In this document: in pieces, positions 22,815-34,035 of the stretch
How the letters are laid out: the number at the start of each line of letters is the position of its first letter
How positions within the stretch are numbered: the first letter of the stretch is position 1
Position numbers and translations under genes: made by a program
The notes under the pieces: model-generated
What the model was told of the DNA's origin: nothing
Databases searched by the model: none
The model's input: the letters and a program-made list of their open reading frames with translations, nothing else
DNA from: Scenedesmus sp. ARA3
Taxonomy: Eukaryota > Chlorophyta > Chlorophyceae > Sphaeropleales > Scenedesmaceae
Length of the DNA: 64,000 nt
Reading direction: 5' to 3'
Assembly (NCBI GenBank): GCA_004335835.1
Contig: RWJK01001545.1
Location: 21,273-85,272, forward strand

Positions 22815-25800
22815 TTACACACGCTTCAGGGTGCGGCGCCTGTGCGCCCTGCGCCTGTAGGGTGAGTGCACATACTTGTTGTGCTGGGTGATGGTTGCGG
22901 CAATGATGGGGTCCCTGTATGAGCCTTCTGAAGACGATGATGCGTAGTGAATGGCCTGCACGTCCCAGCTTGCCAGCGACCACAGGTACAGCCCATCAAC
23001 GCGATAACGACTGCCACCACCATCCATCAGCCAGCGAGAGGTCTGTCACAGCAGGAGAAGGCAGCAGACGATGCGTGTTATGAGCCGTCGATTATGACGC
23101 AATCATTTGTATCTGGACAGATGCAGTTGCACAGAAGCCTGCGTATGCTCACACAGACACACTGCATTCAATGTTTGTGGCGACTTTGCCACACAAGCAA
23201 CATAGACCCGAGCGCACACGTACCTCCTTGTAGAACCTCCTGCGCCAGTCGCGCACTTCAATGTGCTTGTCCTCAGGGGCTGTGGTGTTCCACGGATCTG
23301 TGTTCAGGCACAACGATCCGCAATGCATGGACGTCAGGACATGGCACTCTACCATTCAAAAGCGGTGCTGCACATGCAGGTGGCCAGGGATTGCTGCTGG
23401 CTGTCATGGCTGAGCCGAGTGCAAATAACAGCAGGCAACTGCAGCTTGTACCAGAGGTTCGAAGCCCTGCCACAGATTGCTGGTTATGACATGGCACAGG
23501 CGGCTGCCACAGGCAAACAGGCGTGTTGCTAAAACATACACGAAACTCACCGATTGCAGGGCTGTACGAGCCCCAAATGCCAAAGAAGGGGAACTGGGCC
23601 GCCTCGGCCGCAGTCTTTGCAGGCACGCTGCCATTTTGATGAACTCCACCGCCCACTCCGTACTCAGAGAGGATCAGGGCCTGCACAAACACATTTTGCC
23701 ATTGTTAGTCACATGTAACAACTGCACAATCCTAAATCAACATACCCGACACAACAGCACTTGACAGAAGTCTCATGCAGGCACACCTTGCCCTGGTTGT
23801 GGATGAGGTCCTTGAGGTTTGGACCAAACTGCTTGAGCTCTTCATCAAACTGCCAGATGGCATCTTCCAGGTCATCCAGCTTGAAAGCAGGCTTCAAGGC
23901 TGCAGCAAAAAACACAGGAACATGCACTGAGCAGCAGGCTGGACAAGCTGCGCAACATGAGTGCACAGTCTGATCGCATGCATATGGCACGCTAGCAGCC
24001 AAGCTTGGAGCTGCCCTGCTCCTCACCAGCATACGAGGAGATGCCGATCAGGTCAACCGTATTGTAAAGTTCAACAATGGCAGTCTTGTTGAATTGGCTG
24101 TTAACGGCCTTCATTGCTTCAGGCAGCAGGGTAAGGTACTGGGTTGGGTCGACCAGGTCCATCAAAACACCTGAGCGCAAACAGTTTGGTAGGTCAGCAG
24201 TCACAGGCCGCCAGCAGTGTTGAGGACATTGGCCGGCTGACTCTTGTTGGTGTGTCACTGGCAAGCCATATGGTTCCTCATTCCTCTGCTGACATTTACA
24301 CTGAGAGCCCCCAGCCCCTAACAATGCCCAGCACTCACATGCACATAGCTTGTTGAAGTTTGTGCTCACTGCAGCAGCCAAGCAGCGGCAGGTGAGACAG
24401 TAGGTTTATTAATGAATTCCTGGGAGCATAAATTCATGTCACTGCTGGGTGATGTTCACAGGGGTAACCTATTCAATTCAGTTCAAAAAGCACTGCATCA
24501 GTAACCAGCTGCTGACCAGCTCGTGATGCTAGCACTCCTTGCTGCCCACCACTCACCTCCAACCTTGAGGTTAGGCATAAGCTGATCTGCATCATCGCGC
24601 AGTGTAACAATGTCATTCTTGAGGCGGCTCACAAGGCTGGTCCAGGAGCGTGGGTAACGCACAACGGTTGCCGACATCTCGCCTTGCATGGCCAACATGA
24701 CCTGCAGGAAAGAAACCACAGCAGAGGAGCACGTCAACCTGCTGCAGAGCATGTGTGGATGGAGCTTGAGCTCACATACATCTGGACCTTGCAGGAAAAG
24801 AGTTCGCACATGTCAGGCACATGGCGCTGCCAACATCGGTGACCCAGCACAATACTGGCAACAAGCAAACACGTAAAGTTGCAGGATTCCTGCTCAGCCC
24901 ACCTGGGTGTCGGGTGTGATGACGGCATTCAAGGCCTGAGCAATCGGGCGTAGCATGACGTCATAGTATGAAAAATTACCATACTTGACAAGAGGGTCAA
25001 ACACCAGTGCATTTCGCCAGCCACCTGCAAGAAAATGAGGCTGTGTTAAACATTGACAGGCAGGTGCGCAGGCGGCAAAGTGACTGCTACTCAGCACTAA
25101 TGTGCCAGCCCTCCCTACAGCAGGTGCTGTTCACTCACCCATCTCCAGACCATCATCAAGGTGGGGTGTGATTGCGATGTCAAGGCCCAGCTCAACTGCC
25201 TTGGCCAGGCACCACTGCAAGCCAAAACGGAACCGGTCGATGGCTAGCTTGTTGACCTTGGGGCAACCTGCAGGATGGCAAGCACACAAATGCATGCAGC
25301 AGTGAGCTGTAGCAGAGCTGCACAGCAGTCCTGAAGACTAGCCAGGCACACAGCATGATGTGGGCTGCCCAGCGTAAGAGTATTGTTCAGCAGACAGGTG
25401 CTATCCTGGTCTCACCTTCACCCCAACGAATCTTGTGACAGTAGTTGTCAACCGTGCCATCATAGTTGGCGTCAACCCAGTACATTGTCACCATGACTGC
25501 ATGTAGGCGGAAACAGCTGTGTCAGCACAGAGACTTGAGGAAGCTTGTTGGGGCAACTCAATAGCGACATAAAGCTACAGCCCATATACTTTTACAACCA
25601 GTTTAACCTCAGGTAGACAGTGTACGCTTAGATGCAAACATGCATGGTGTGAATCGTACCTGCTGCTAAGATTGCAGCACTCACAGTTGACGACCTTGGC
25701 TTGGAACTCATTGGCCTTGTAAACCATGTCAATACACTTGGAACTCCAGTCATCAGCTGCCTTCCCCTGCAGCATTAAAAAGCAGTCAGTAATTGACAGC

Positions 25801-26115
25801 AGCTGCTATCAAAGTACAAGGGCCCTGAGGAGTGTGTTGGATTGTCAGCGTCAACACAGCAGGGTTGCTGTTCACAGCAGAAGCCAGGTTGCTGAAGCTG
25901 CTTGCAGGACAAGGCAAACGCACCAGGTAGTTGACATCCCAGTCATTTTGGTACAGCAGTGGGACTGTGCTGCTGATTTCTGTGCCTGCGTAGCCACCGA
26001 GTGTAGGGAATGGTCCCTTGAAGCCAGTGAGGAAGGAGTCCTGAATATTAGCTGGGGCTGCCTGGACATGCTGCCCCAGCATCAGGGCAGCAAGAAGCAC
26101 GAGCAGCGGCTTCAT
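22815..26115 (-). CDS. Secreted TIM-barrel-like glycoside hydrolase (clan GH-A-like), family unassigned
   Basis: Eleven exons: 26115-25876 (donor uncertain), 25766-25685, 25496-25416, 25267-25139, 25024-24903, 24701-24557, 24170-24027, 23899-23787, 23680-23551, 23297-23224, 23042-22815; about 495 residues. Residues 1-19 (MKPLLVLLAALMLGQHVQA) are a clear signal peptide. The body reads like a retaining (beta/alpha)8 hydrolase: LDIAITPHLDDG on one strand, QGEMSA with E226 as a candidate acid/base, DLIGISSYA, and LILSEYGVGGG with E358 as a candidate nucleophile. WSLASWD lies near the C-terminus. Potential N-glycosylation sites NFS, NKT, NGS and NTT fit a secreted enzyme. The last 20 residues are strongly basic (RRRAHRRRTLKRV). 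This resembles GH113/GH26/GH5-type arrangements, but I cannot name the family. The first donor could instead be about 15 bp further on. Confidence 0.68.
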
Positions 26116-26859
26116 GGTCGCTGATGAGAATCAGCCGGTGTGGCCTGCATGGCGGTGCGGCAAGCGGACAGGACGCGAACGTGAGGCGAAAAGGCGGGAC
26201 TGCTTGTTGCTGCTCGAAGCCTTTGCTCCCACTGCTAAGACGCATCAAACGCTCGTTTAAGCCATTACAGACGCACCCAAGGCACACTGCTTACAACCAG
26301 GCTTACCTGTGTTGGCTCAGGCAGCTGTCTGTCCAAAGCTAAATTGAACGGGAGGGCGCTTTCACGAGTCCGTGCTACTATAACTTGCTGAACCTTTCGT
26401 GTCAAACCAGAATGATGTTGTTTTGAAAATAATCGGCCCTTTAATAGGGCCGTCGCGCATGTTGGGCGGTTCATGAGCTCAAAACCCTGCTTCATTTCAT
26501 TCGGGTGTTGACAACGGCACGCTGGGCGTCCGCATCTGAAGATATCATTTACATCAAGTAACTTCCGGATAGCTGCAAGCGTTGGCAGGGAATCCCATAA
26601 CTCGCACCAACTGCCAGGCCACCACCATGATGGTGCTGTCTTTTGCATAGCAACGCAGCTGGAGGCAAGTGCACCTGGTGCTGCTACCTGATGCTATACC
26701 AGTCTCCCGCCTCTTGGTTCTGCTGATTTCAATACGTCCTACAATGGCTGGGAGTATCCAGTTAAAGCGCTGCAGGTGCATGTGTTTGCAGCTTGTACAC
26801 TGCGGCAGAGCGCTGTGTTACATGTGTGGGGTGCACCAACACCTGAACTTCGTATGCTT
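26116..26859. other. Upstream region of the secreted hydrolase, no gene supported
   Basis: Open frames on both strands are short and lack splice-consistent partners. The interval should contain the promoter of the secreted hydrolase. Local base composition is less GC-rich than in exons. Confidence 0.4.
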
Positions 26860-27266
26860 TCAGATGGTGCCAAAAGGAGCTTGCATCGCACATTCAGGTT
26901 CGTGACACAATTGAAAGCTGGCATCGAGAGCCATAGCCTCAAAGCTTTCCATGCAGACACGCTGCCCCACCTCCAGCTGCACATTGGCAGCAACCCTCAC
27001 ACTGAGCGTCCTGCAGCCGGCCAATGTGCTGTTGGTGTTCAGCATACAGGTGAGATGCTTCCTGCAGGACCTGACGAGCCAAATTGCAGGCAGCACCACT
27101 TATGGGCCGGCAATAAAGCACAACTAGTAGTATACTGCCTATGCGCGCGGCATATGCCTCTGCAAACGTTCCACTCAGCTTGCACAAAACTTACGTAGTC
27201 ACCGCCGTCGGCAGCAGCCAGAAAACTGTCCACGACGCATGCCATGGCATGTACAAATGCGCTCAT
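26860..27266 (-). CDS. Possible short gene, poorly supported
   Basis: A minus-strand ATG at 27266 starts MSAFVHAMACVVDSFLAAAD and ends at a good donor (GTAAGT) after 27195. A candidate following exon near 27063 reads EASHLYAEHQQHIGRLQDAQ, and a frame further down reads TLSVRVAANVQLEVGQRVC to a stop at 26860. I could not find one set of splice sites that joins all three in phase, so the model is incomplete or one piece is not coding. I do not recognise the protein. Confidence 0.22.
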
Positions 27267-27812
27267 TGTATATGAAATATGTGCTGCACATGGTCCTGCA
27301 ATGTGTGTTGGTGTGCTGGCACAAGCAGTAGCAGCTGCTCCACATTGGCACCGCCAGTGCCTGGCGCTTTGATTTGCAGTGGCTGATTGCCCCATGGTTA
27401 AGCACGTTGATCACACATGCAACCTAGGTCACCAACTTCATTCAATTAGAGAGTTGCCCTCTCATTGGATGCCCGGACATGCTGGCCACTGCTCGTGTTG
27501 AGCACCCTGGGGGCTGCATACAACAGGTGCTCCTTTGGCGGCCTCTTGCCCTTGCCTTGCTCTCACTGCGGGCCTGCAGCATGATGTTTGCATAGATGGC
27601 TTTTTGCTCACAACAGGACAGCCTCAAGCAGTTGGCGTCCGGCCGGAAGCATTGTCCTTAGCCCATGTGCCACTTAGTACTGACATTGTCAACGACTACC
27701 ATATGACATATGTAGAACCGGTGTCATATATTATCCAAGCAGCACTTAAATGAGGCACCACATAGTGCGCCTCACCTTTTCGGAAGGACAGCACAGATCA
27801 CATGACGCCAAA
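27267..27812. other. Intergenic, nothing recognised
   Basis: No spliced coding model on either strand. It would hold the 3' UTR of the gene at 27813-29581 and any upstream sequence of the doubtful gene at 26860-27266. Confidence 0.4.
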
Positions 27813-29581
27813 TCAGCTGCGCTCTGCATGGTGTTCTGTAGCCTTGTTGCTGCGGTGGCACATGAGAAAGCTTGGGTCAGACACATGTACAAGGCCATCT
27901 GCCATGGATGCAACTGCAACCAGGTTCACTGCAGACATGTGCCAGTGCAATGCTGTCACCGCTGTAGTAGCCGCATACCTGCCCAGGTGCTTGGTTGGGT
28001 TGCTAGCCCAGCTGGTTATTGCCCCTTTTCCTGCGAACCCTGCAGAAAAAAGACACAAGCAGCACACTGAGTGACCGCTGCGTGCATAAAGCCAGTTAGT
28101 GGCTGTTCTGGCAAATTTGGATGCCTGGCGCGTGTTGTTAAGAAGTCTGTCACGCACCGTAGTAGCGGTACCATGCATACTTTTGGTGGAATGCCTGCAC
28201 TCCAGCTTCACCATGGCCATACCTGCATGGCACAGGTGAAACAAGTGAGCGCAGAACACCGATGCTGCACAGCATATGCCTTTCATACTTGCACTTGCTT
28301 TGTCAAGCAGTGAGTAGTTGGCTTATCCAATGATGATCAACTTCTGCTGCGCATGTCACGCTGCTGCATTTGACGACCGCGCAGCAATACACTTACTTGC
28401 TAACTGGCACTGCATAAGACTTGACACGTGCTGCACGCCAAGGCTCTTTGCGCAGCTGCTGCGCTGACGCCGGCCGCCCCTCAATGATGTCTGCGCTGAC
28501 AACAGCTTCCATGCTGTAGCACGGCACGCCTTTTTGAGTGGTGGTGCTCATCGCCTGCTGTATGGCTGGATCCGCGCGGTGCTGGCGTGCGCGGCTGCCG
28601 CTGACATGACCTGCGCTGAAGGGGCGGGTGGGGCTACGAGCTGCTGCTGCTGCTGCTGCCTCTGCAACAGCAAGGGGTGATCAGCACAGGGCATCAGATT
28701 TGCGGCAGCACAATTGCAGTGACAACGCATTAGCTGATGTGCAGTACACGCCACTGCTTCCTGCAAGCCTTGAGACTGCACTGGTAGGATGCATCCAGTT
28801 TAAACTAATGTTTTCTGCAAGCCTCGCAAAATGCAGAAGCTGCTGCTGTGTTGGTGATACAGGGTACGCCTAGCCCACCTTGCTGTTCACTGACTTGCTG
28901 CTGCTGCTGCTTGGTGCTGTAGAGTAATGGTCGCTCCACATCTCTCAGTATGGCACGCTCCTGCTCTGTCAAGCTGGCCATGAAGCGGTTGTTGCGGTTT
29001 TCTGGGCGATGGAAGTGCTGCATGACACCCCTGCAATGTGCACACCAAGGCATACCCTTGAACAGCGCCGCTGTACTGCTGTATGCACAAGTAGCCCTGA
29101 TTATGCCGTCACAGTGCATGATGTTGCGGTGGACTGTCCTGTTGACATGTCAGAGGAATGTTTAGTAGCTGCCCTGTACCTGCAGTCGAACAGCACTGCA
29201 GTGTAGCCTGGCACTGCATGGCATGCAGCGATGCTGCTGACTAGTATGCGCTGGGCACCAATCATCTTAAGCTCAGCAAGTGGCCTTACCTGGAGTTCTC
29301 CTGGTTCAGGTCTTCCTTTGTGAGGCAATGCACTGCAGTGCAACATGGGGTACAGCGCACGCGCAGTGACTGGTACAGCAGTGCCAAACACATAGGGCTA
29401 AGCACATCAACAACTGCTGCAACTCCTCACCTGGCAAGCTGTACAATGTCTTATTTAGCCTGCACGAGCGATTTACGCTCTCCATAGCTGCCATGTCCGC
29501 GCTTTCTATCGGAAGAACCAGAGACAACAGAAGACGCACAAGCAAAGCACCGAGAATCCAAAGCTGTGCCCTTGTCAACAT
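27813..29581 (-). CDS. Unrecognised protein with N-terminal signal peptide or anchor
   Basis: Six exons join in phase: 29581-29431, 29332-29290, 29030-28879, 28661-28397, 28222-28158 and 28039-27813, giving about 300 residues. Residues 5-25 (AQLWILGALLVRLLLSLVLP) form a signal peptide or signal anchor. Later segments read as ordinary conserved protein: ENRNNRFMASLTEQERAILR, then a Gln/Ala-rich linker, then RPASAQQLRKEPWRAARVKS, then GEAGVQAFHQKYAWYRYYGG with clustered aromatic residues. The small exon 28222-28158 keeps the frame exactly. The last exon may contain a further intron (a GTATGC donor follows TKHLGR), so the C-terminus after that point is uncertain. I do not recognise a domain. The gene diverges from the LRR gene with 286 bp between start codons. 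Confidence 0.5.
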
Positions 29582-29867
29582 CAACTGTGCTCAACTCGTA
29601 ATGCATTCAGCTCCGGCGGCAACTGATAGGTTGTCCCTCGGTGTCACTAGTACAGTGGCAGTAACAGGTTACACGAGGGAAGACGTACTGTGTTCAGATG
29701 ACTACGTCATACAGCATGGTCAGAGTCTTCAAGTTTGCGTACGTAGTCAACCTATCTTCTGGGCGCATTGCAGCAATGCCAAGGCCTGAACAATCTCAAA
29801 CACCACCCATGGACTGCTAGCAGCACTTGACAAGGCAGTACTGTTGCGTTGCACATGCATACTTGTG
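29582..29867. promoter_or_regulatory. Divergent promoter region
   Basis: This 286-bp interval lies between the start codons of the unrecognised signal-peptide gene (minus) and the LRR gene (plus), so both promoters must fit in it. Confidence 0.45.
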
Positions 29868-31144
29868 ATGGCCCAGCAGGGTGACAAGAAGAAAACCAGA
29901 AATGTAGAAGCTATCACACAGCTTAAAGCGTTTGAGGCCACCTACAAGGCAGCATGCAGGTTTCATGGCACAGCACCTTACAAGCCACTGCTGGCGCTGC
30001 TGCAAAAATGCCAGGAGGACTCACTGCCATGCAACCAGGTATGTGAAGCATGCTGTGTATGGCTGCTTGACAGTTCAAGCATTCATGATGTATCAAGGGC
30101 AACTCTGTTCATACTGCAGGTGCTGCTGTCAGGGTCAGCCGTTGATGGCGCAGTGACCAGCGCTATCACTGAATGCCTGGCGTCCTATGCGCCTGTCACG
30201 ACCCTTGCCAGCTATGGCTGCAGCTTGGGCGACCAGGTGGGACTCGTGGGCTGCACTCAGCAACATTCAGCCAGCTGTACAGCATTGATGCCAGCAATTA
30301 ACACACATGTAAAGGCTTTTCTGTTGGGTGCAGGGCTTGAGTGCGATTGCAGCTCTGCTGCGGGCTTCTGCCAGCCAGTGGTGGAGAGGTTGCAAGCTCA
30401 GCACGCTGGGGATATATGCAGATGGACGGCAGATGCCAGTGCAGCCACCCAAGCAATCAATCGCAAGCAGATGCGATGCAGCAACCGCCAGCCCAGGTGC
30501 AGCGTTACTCAAAGCGAGCAGCAACGCGTCTGCTGGCACTGCAGCCGCAGCTGTGAAGCAATCAATTCAGCAGCAAGCAGGATCTGTGCAGCCACATGCA
30601 GCAGCAGATACAACCATCAGCAACCCAGCAAATGGTAGCAAAGATAGCGGGCGTGGTGGGCTTCAGGCAAGCAGTGCATTTAGCATTGGCACTGCAACAG
30701 CAGGCTCTATTTCAGAGTCACCACAGCAGCAGCTACAGCTGCAATGCCCACAGCAAGTTGTGCCAGCAGTGCCATGCCCACCAGCAGGTGAGCCGTGCTA
30801 GCAGTGGCGGCAGGTAGTGCAGCCCTGTTGCTTGTCAAGTGGAACCTCTCCTTGCAATGCACGGCTTGCTGCCTACCCTGAATATCTAACATGTCATCGT
30901 CATGATGTTACTAACAAAGCCATGGCAATGCTGCCATCATGCGCTGACTGCCACGTGCCTGACAGCAGGAGTGTGCCCCCCTGTGCCGCAGCACCTGCAG
31001 CTAAACTTCCAGAACCACATGCAGGCAGCGCAGCAGGCGCTGAGCGACAGGTTTGGCTTAGTGGACCACATTCATTACAAGTCGCAGCCGCCACGGCCCC
31101 TGCTGGAGGTCAAAAAGTGGTCACTGCAAACATTGGACGGCTGG

Positions 31145-31183
<39 letters not shown>

Positions 31184-32520
31184 CAACAGCCTTCTGCTGT
31201 TGGCTGTGAAGGGCACTGTCAGCAGCAGCAAATGAGGCAACCCTGCAGCGAACAGGATGAAGCAGTAGACAGGCCCTGTGCAGACAGCTGCCCCAGGTTC
31301 TGTGCTGCAGCGCTGCAGGACCTCTCCTTGGCGTTGGGGGTTGCCGGGCTCAGCCTAGTGCGTCTTGTGCTGGACCATACCGTGCTGGGTGACAGCGGCA
31401 TCAACCAGCTGGCCACTGGCCTTGGCAAATGCAGCAGCTTGCGGCAACTGAGCCTGTGCTACTGCAGCATTGGGCCAACAGGCGTCAAGAACCTGGCGGC
31501 TGCCCTGACGCCCAGCAGCAGCCGTGATGGCTGTGCAGGTCCTGCAAGGAACAGCGCTGCCACCCTGCCACCAGGCACCTCGCGCCTCAGCAGTGCCAGC
31601 AACCGGCCAGCTGATGCTGCGGGCAATGACAGCGGTGCCCAAATTACAAGCAGCACAGGGCCGAAGCTGCAGCATCTGCACTTGACCGGCAACCCGCTAT
31701 CTGGCTGTGGGCTGCAGCACCTCACTCCTGCACTCAGGTGCATGCAGGACTTGCAGGTAGGCCACGTCTGGCATGTCTGGCGTAGCATCAGCTGCCTAGT
31801 CGGCATATCCGCTGGCTTATTGTTGTGGTGTTGTTGACAAGTTCGGTGCGCTATCCATTAGCTGGGAGTGCGGTATGCATGACAATTGCTGTTTGCGAGT
31901 GCAGCGAGCGTATTTTTATAAAGTGTGGACAAAAAATTTCGCTCACAGGTGCTGGCACTGGCAGACATTGGCGTGGGCGAGGCTGACAAGGTGCAGCTGC
32001 AGGGCCTGGTGCACGCGCTGACCGTGGGCCCCTGCCAGCTGGCGCAGCTGGACTTTGATTCCAACTACATCGGTGAGCCGCATGGGGGCCTTGTACAGCC
32101 TGGCCACTGCAACAAGTGTGCTGCTGTGCTGTTGATGCGCTCCGCCTATGTGCTATGCCGAGCAGCTGCTGCGTCAGATTGTATGTGCGCACACATGCAT
32201 GCTCGTTGGTGCAGCACCGTGCACGTCAAGCGGACACAAAAAAACTGTGGAGCAGGCATGTGCATAATCTGCAGCAGCCCAATGATGGCACATTGATAGA
32301 GGTTGTCATGCTTTGTCCGTGTCTGTGTTCGTGACACTTGTGGCATGCAGGCGACCGTGCAGCCCAGCTCATGCTAACGCTGCTGCCGGCTAAGCCCAGC
32401 CTGCTGCTGCTGAAGCTGACTGGGCGCCTCAGCAACGAAGTGGTGCTGCAGCTGGCAGCCCTGATGGAGCAGAACCTCAAGGCGGCCAAGCCAGTGAAGA
32501 AAAAGAAGGCCAAGGGCTGA
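29868..32520 (+). CDS. Leucine-rich-repeat protein (ribonuclease-inhibitor type repeats)
   Basis: Six exons (29868-30038, 30120-30236, 30334-30787, 30969-31756, 31949-32072, 32351-32520) sum to 608 codons. The N-terminus is MAQQGDKKKTRNVEAITQLK, followed by a helical region and a long Ser/Ala/Gln-rich linker with a CAG/CAA poly-Gln tract at 31146-31190. The C-terminal half has RI-like repeats: SLVRLVLDHTVLGDSGINQL, SLRQLSLCYCSIGPTGVKNL and KLQHLHLTGNPLSGCGLQHL, then QLAQLDFDSNYIG. The tail is Lys-rich (KPVKKKKAKG). Such proteins act as protein-protein scaffolds; in algae many are ciliary, but nothing here proves that. The start at 29868 is the first ATG in frame and its 57-codon exon ends at a clean GTATGTG donor. 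Confidence 0.78.
31146..31190 (+). repeat. Coding CAG/CAA repeat (poly-Gln)
   Basis: About 15 Gln codons, mostly CAG with CAA near the 3' end, inside exon 4 of the LRR gene between the linker and the first leucine-rich repeats. Confidence 0.85.
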
Positions 32521-34035
32521 TGCCTGTGCGCACTGCTCAGCGCCGCTTGCCGTGAAGCTCCCAATGCAATATGTGTGTATGGGCCGTGGATGTCGACCAG
32601 CGCGGATCCTGGCTGATCATAAGCTGTTCTGCAAAGCAGCAAAGCTGCATTTGAGCATGCCGTGCTACTGTCAAGGTGTTACGCAGCACTTGAAGTTGGA
32701 GGCTTGGTTTGTTCGACCGTGTTGGAAGCACTTGGGTTAGCCCAAGGTGCTGCGTTGTGGCGGATGCCTTGCACCAGCCCTGCGATCCCACCTGCAGGTG
32801 GTGCACACCATACTTGCGCCAGGAAGTGGTGGGCGAGGAGTGTTGCGGTGTCTATGCTGGTGCCCTGTGCTTTTCACACAGGCCCTGCGATCTTGCTTAT
32901 ACACCAGTCACATAGACCATACCAGGCATACTGATGTGCCTCTCCACTGGTACCAGTGCCGCACCAGGGCCTGGGTAGCTGCTACAACGACCGCACCACG
33001 TTGATGGATGGTGGTGGCTAGCTGTGCTCAGGTTTGTCCGTAGGGCAGTCACGCCTACAACTTTGTTACCACTAGTGCAAGTACTTGATTACAAATGCAG
33101 CAATTGTGAATTATCTTTCACCTTGCACAACCAGATAGCCAGCCAAGGAGCCCAATGGGGCTGCATAGAAGACAACCTGGGCCCATGCTTAAGCATGCTC
33201 CACGCACAAGCTAATCAAACTGCAACCAGCCTGTCAACAAGCCACAATGGCACACTAATTGACAAAATGGTGCTGTTGCAGTAACCACTAGCATTGCAAC
33301 ACCATTAAGCTGTGCAGCACAACTTGGAAAAGGCAAAGGGTACACGTGAAGCCATTGCAGCAACAACACCAAAGCAATGAAGCAAAGGACGTGCGATCAC
33401 TGTATATGATGGCGGCGACTGCTGCATGATGTGCTTGTGTGCCGCGCCGCGTGTGCGCCGCACGTGCGCCGGCAGGCATTGCCACTCAGTTGATCATAAG
33501 ACTCACTCGCTGGCACGAAGTTAGGCGGCGCAGTTTTTTGCGCACAATGCGTGCACATTCATAGCATCCGCAAGGATCCGCACCTGCAGAAGGCGATAGC
33601 TGCATACTGATGTACTGATTTACATGGCAAAGGCAACAGGAACCTGCACGTGCCGGCATACTCGTGAGTTTGGCACTGGTCCAGTACCGAAGCCAACAGC
33701 CAAAGCATGCACGCAACTGGGCCCGCCAGGGGCACAACCCTGACTACAGAAAGCATGATCAGTTGTCTGCTAAGCATCTGCTGTACAAAACAAACACCAG
33801 GGCTGTAGCGCGTTCTGCTTTGTATGGCTGCACAGACCCAGGCGCTGCTTGCAGCGTGGCCTCACAGCGATGACGTCAACCCTGGCATGCCCAGCGAGTC
33901 CATGCGGGGCTCCTGCACAGCAACACAGGCAGCAGCAGGACAGGCAGCACACACACACACACACACACATCACGCCTCGCAAAAGCAGCATGCAAGTCGC
34001 GCTGTACACACGCGCACTGATGCACATCAAATTGT
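32521..34035. other. Convergent intergenic region
   Basis: The LRR gene (plus) and the isochorismatase gene (minus) converge here. No supported coding sequence was found in about 1.5 kb. It contains the (CA)n microsatellite at 33948-33969. Short frames at 32700-33300 have no recognisable content. Confidence 0.5.
33948..33969. repeat. (CA)n dinucleotide microsatellite
   Basis: About eleven uninterrupted CA units. It is the only long dinucleotide tract noticed in this window, which otherwise favours CAG/CTG triplets. Confidence 0.85.
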
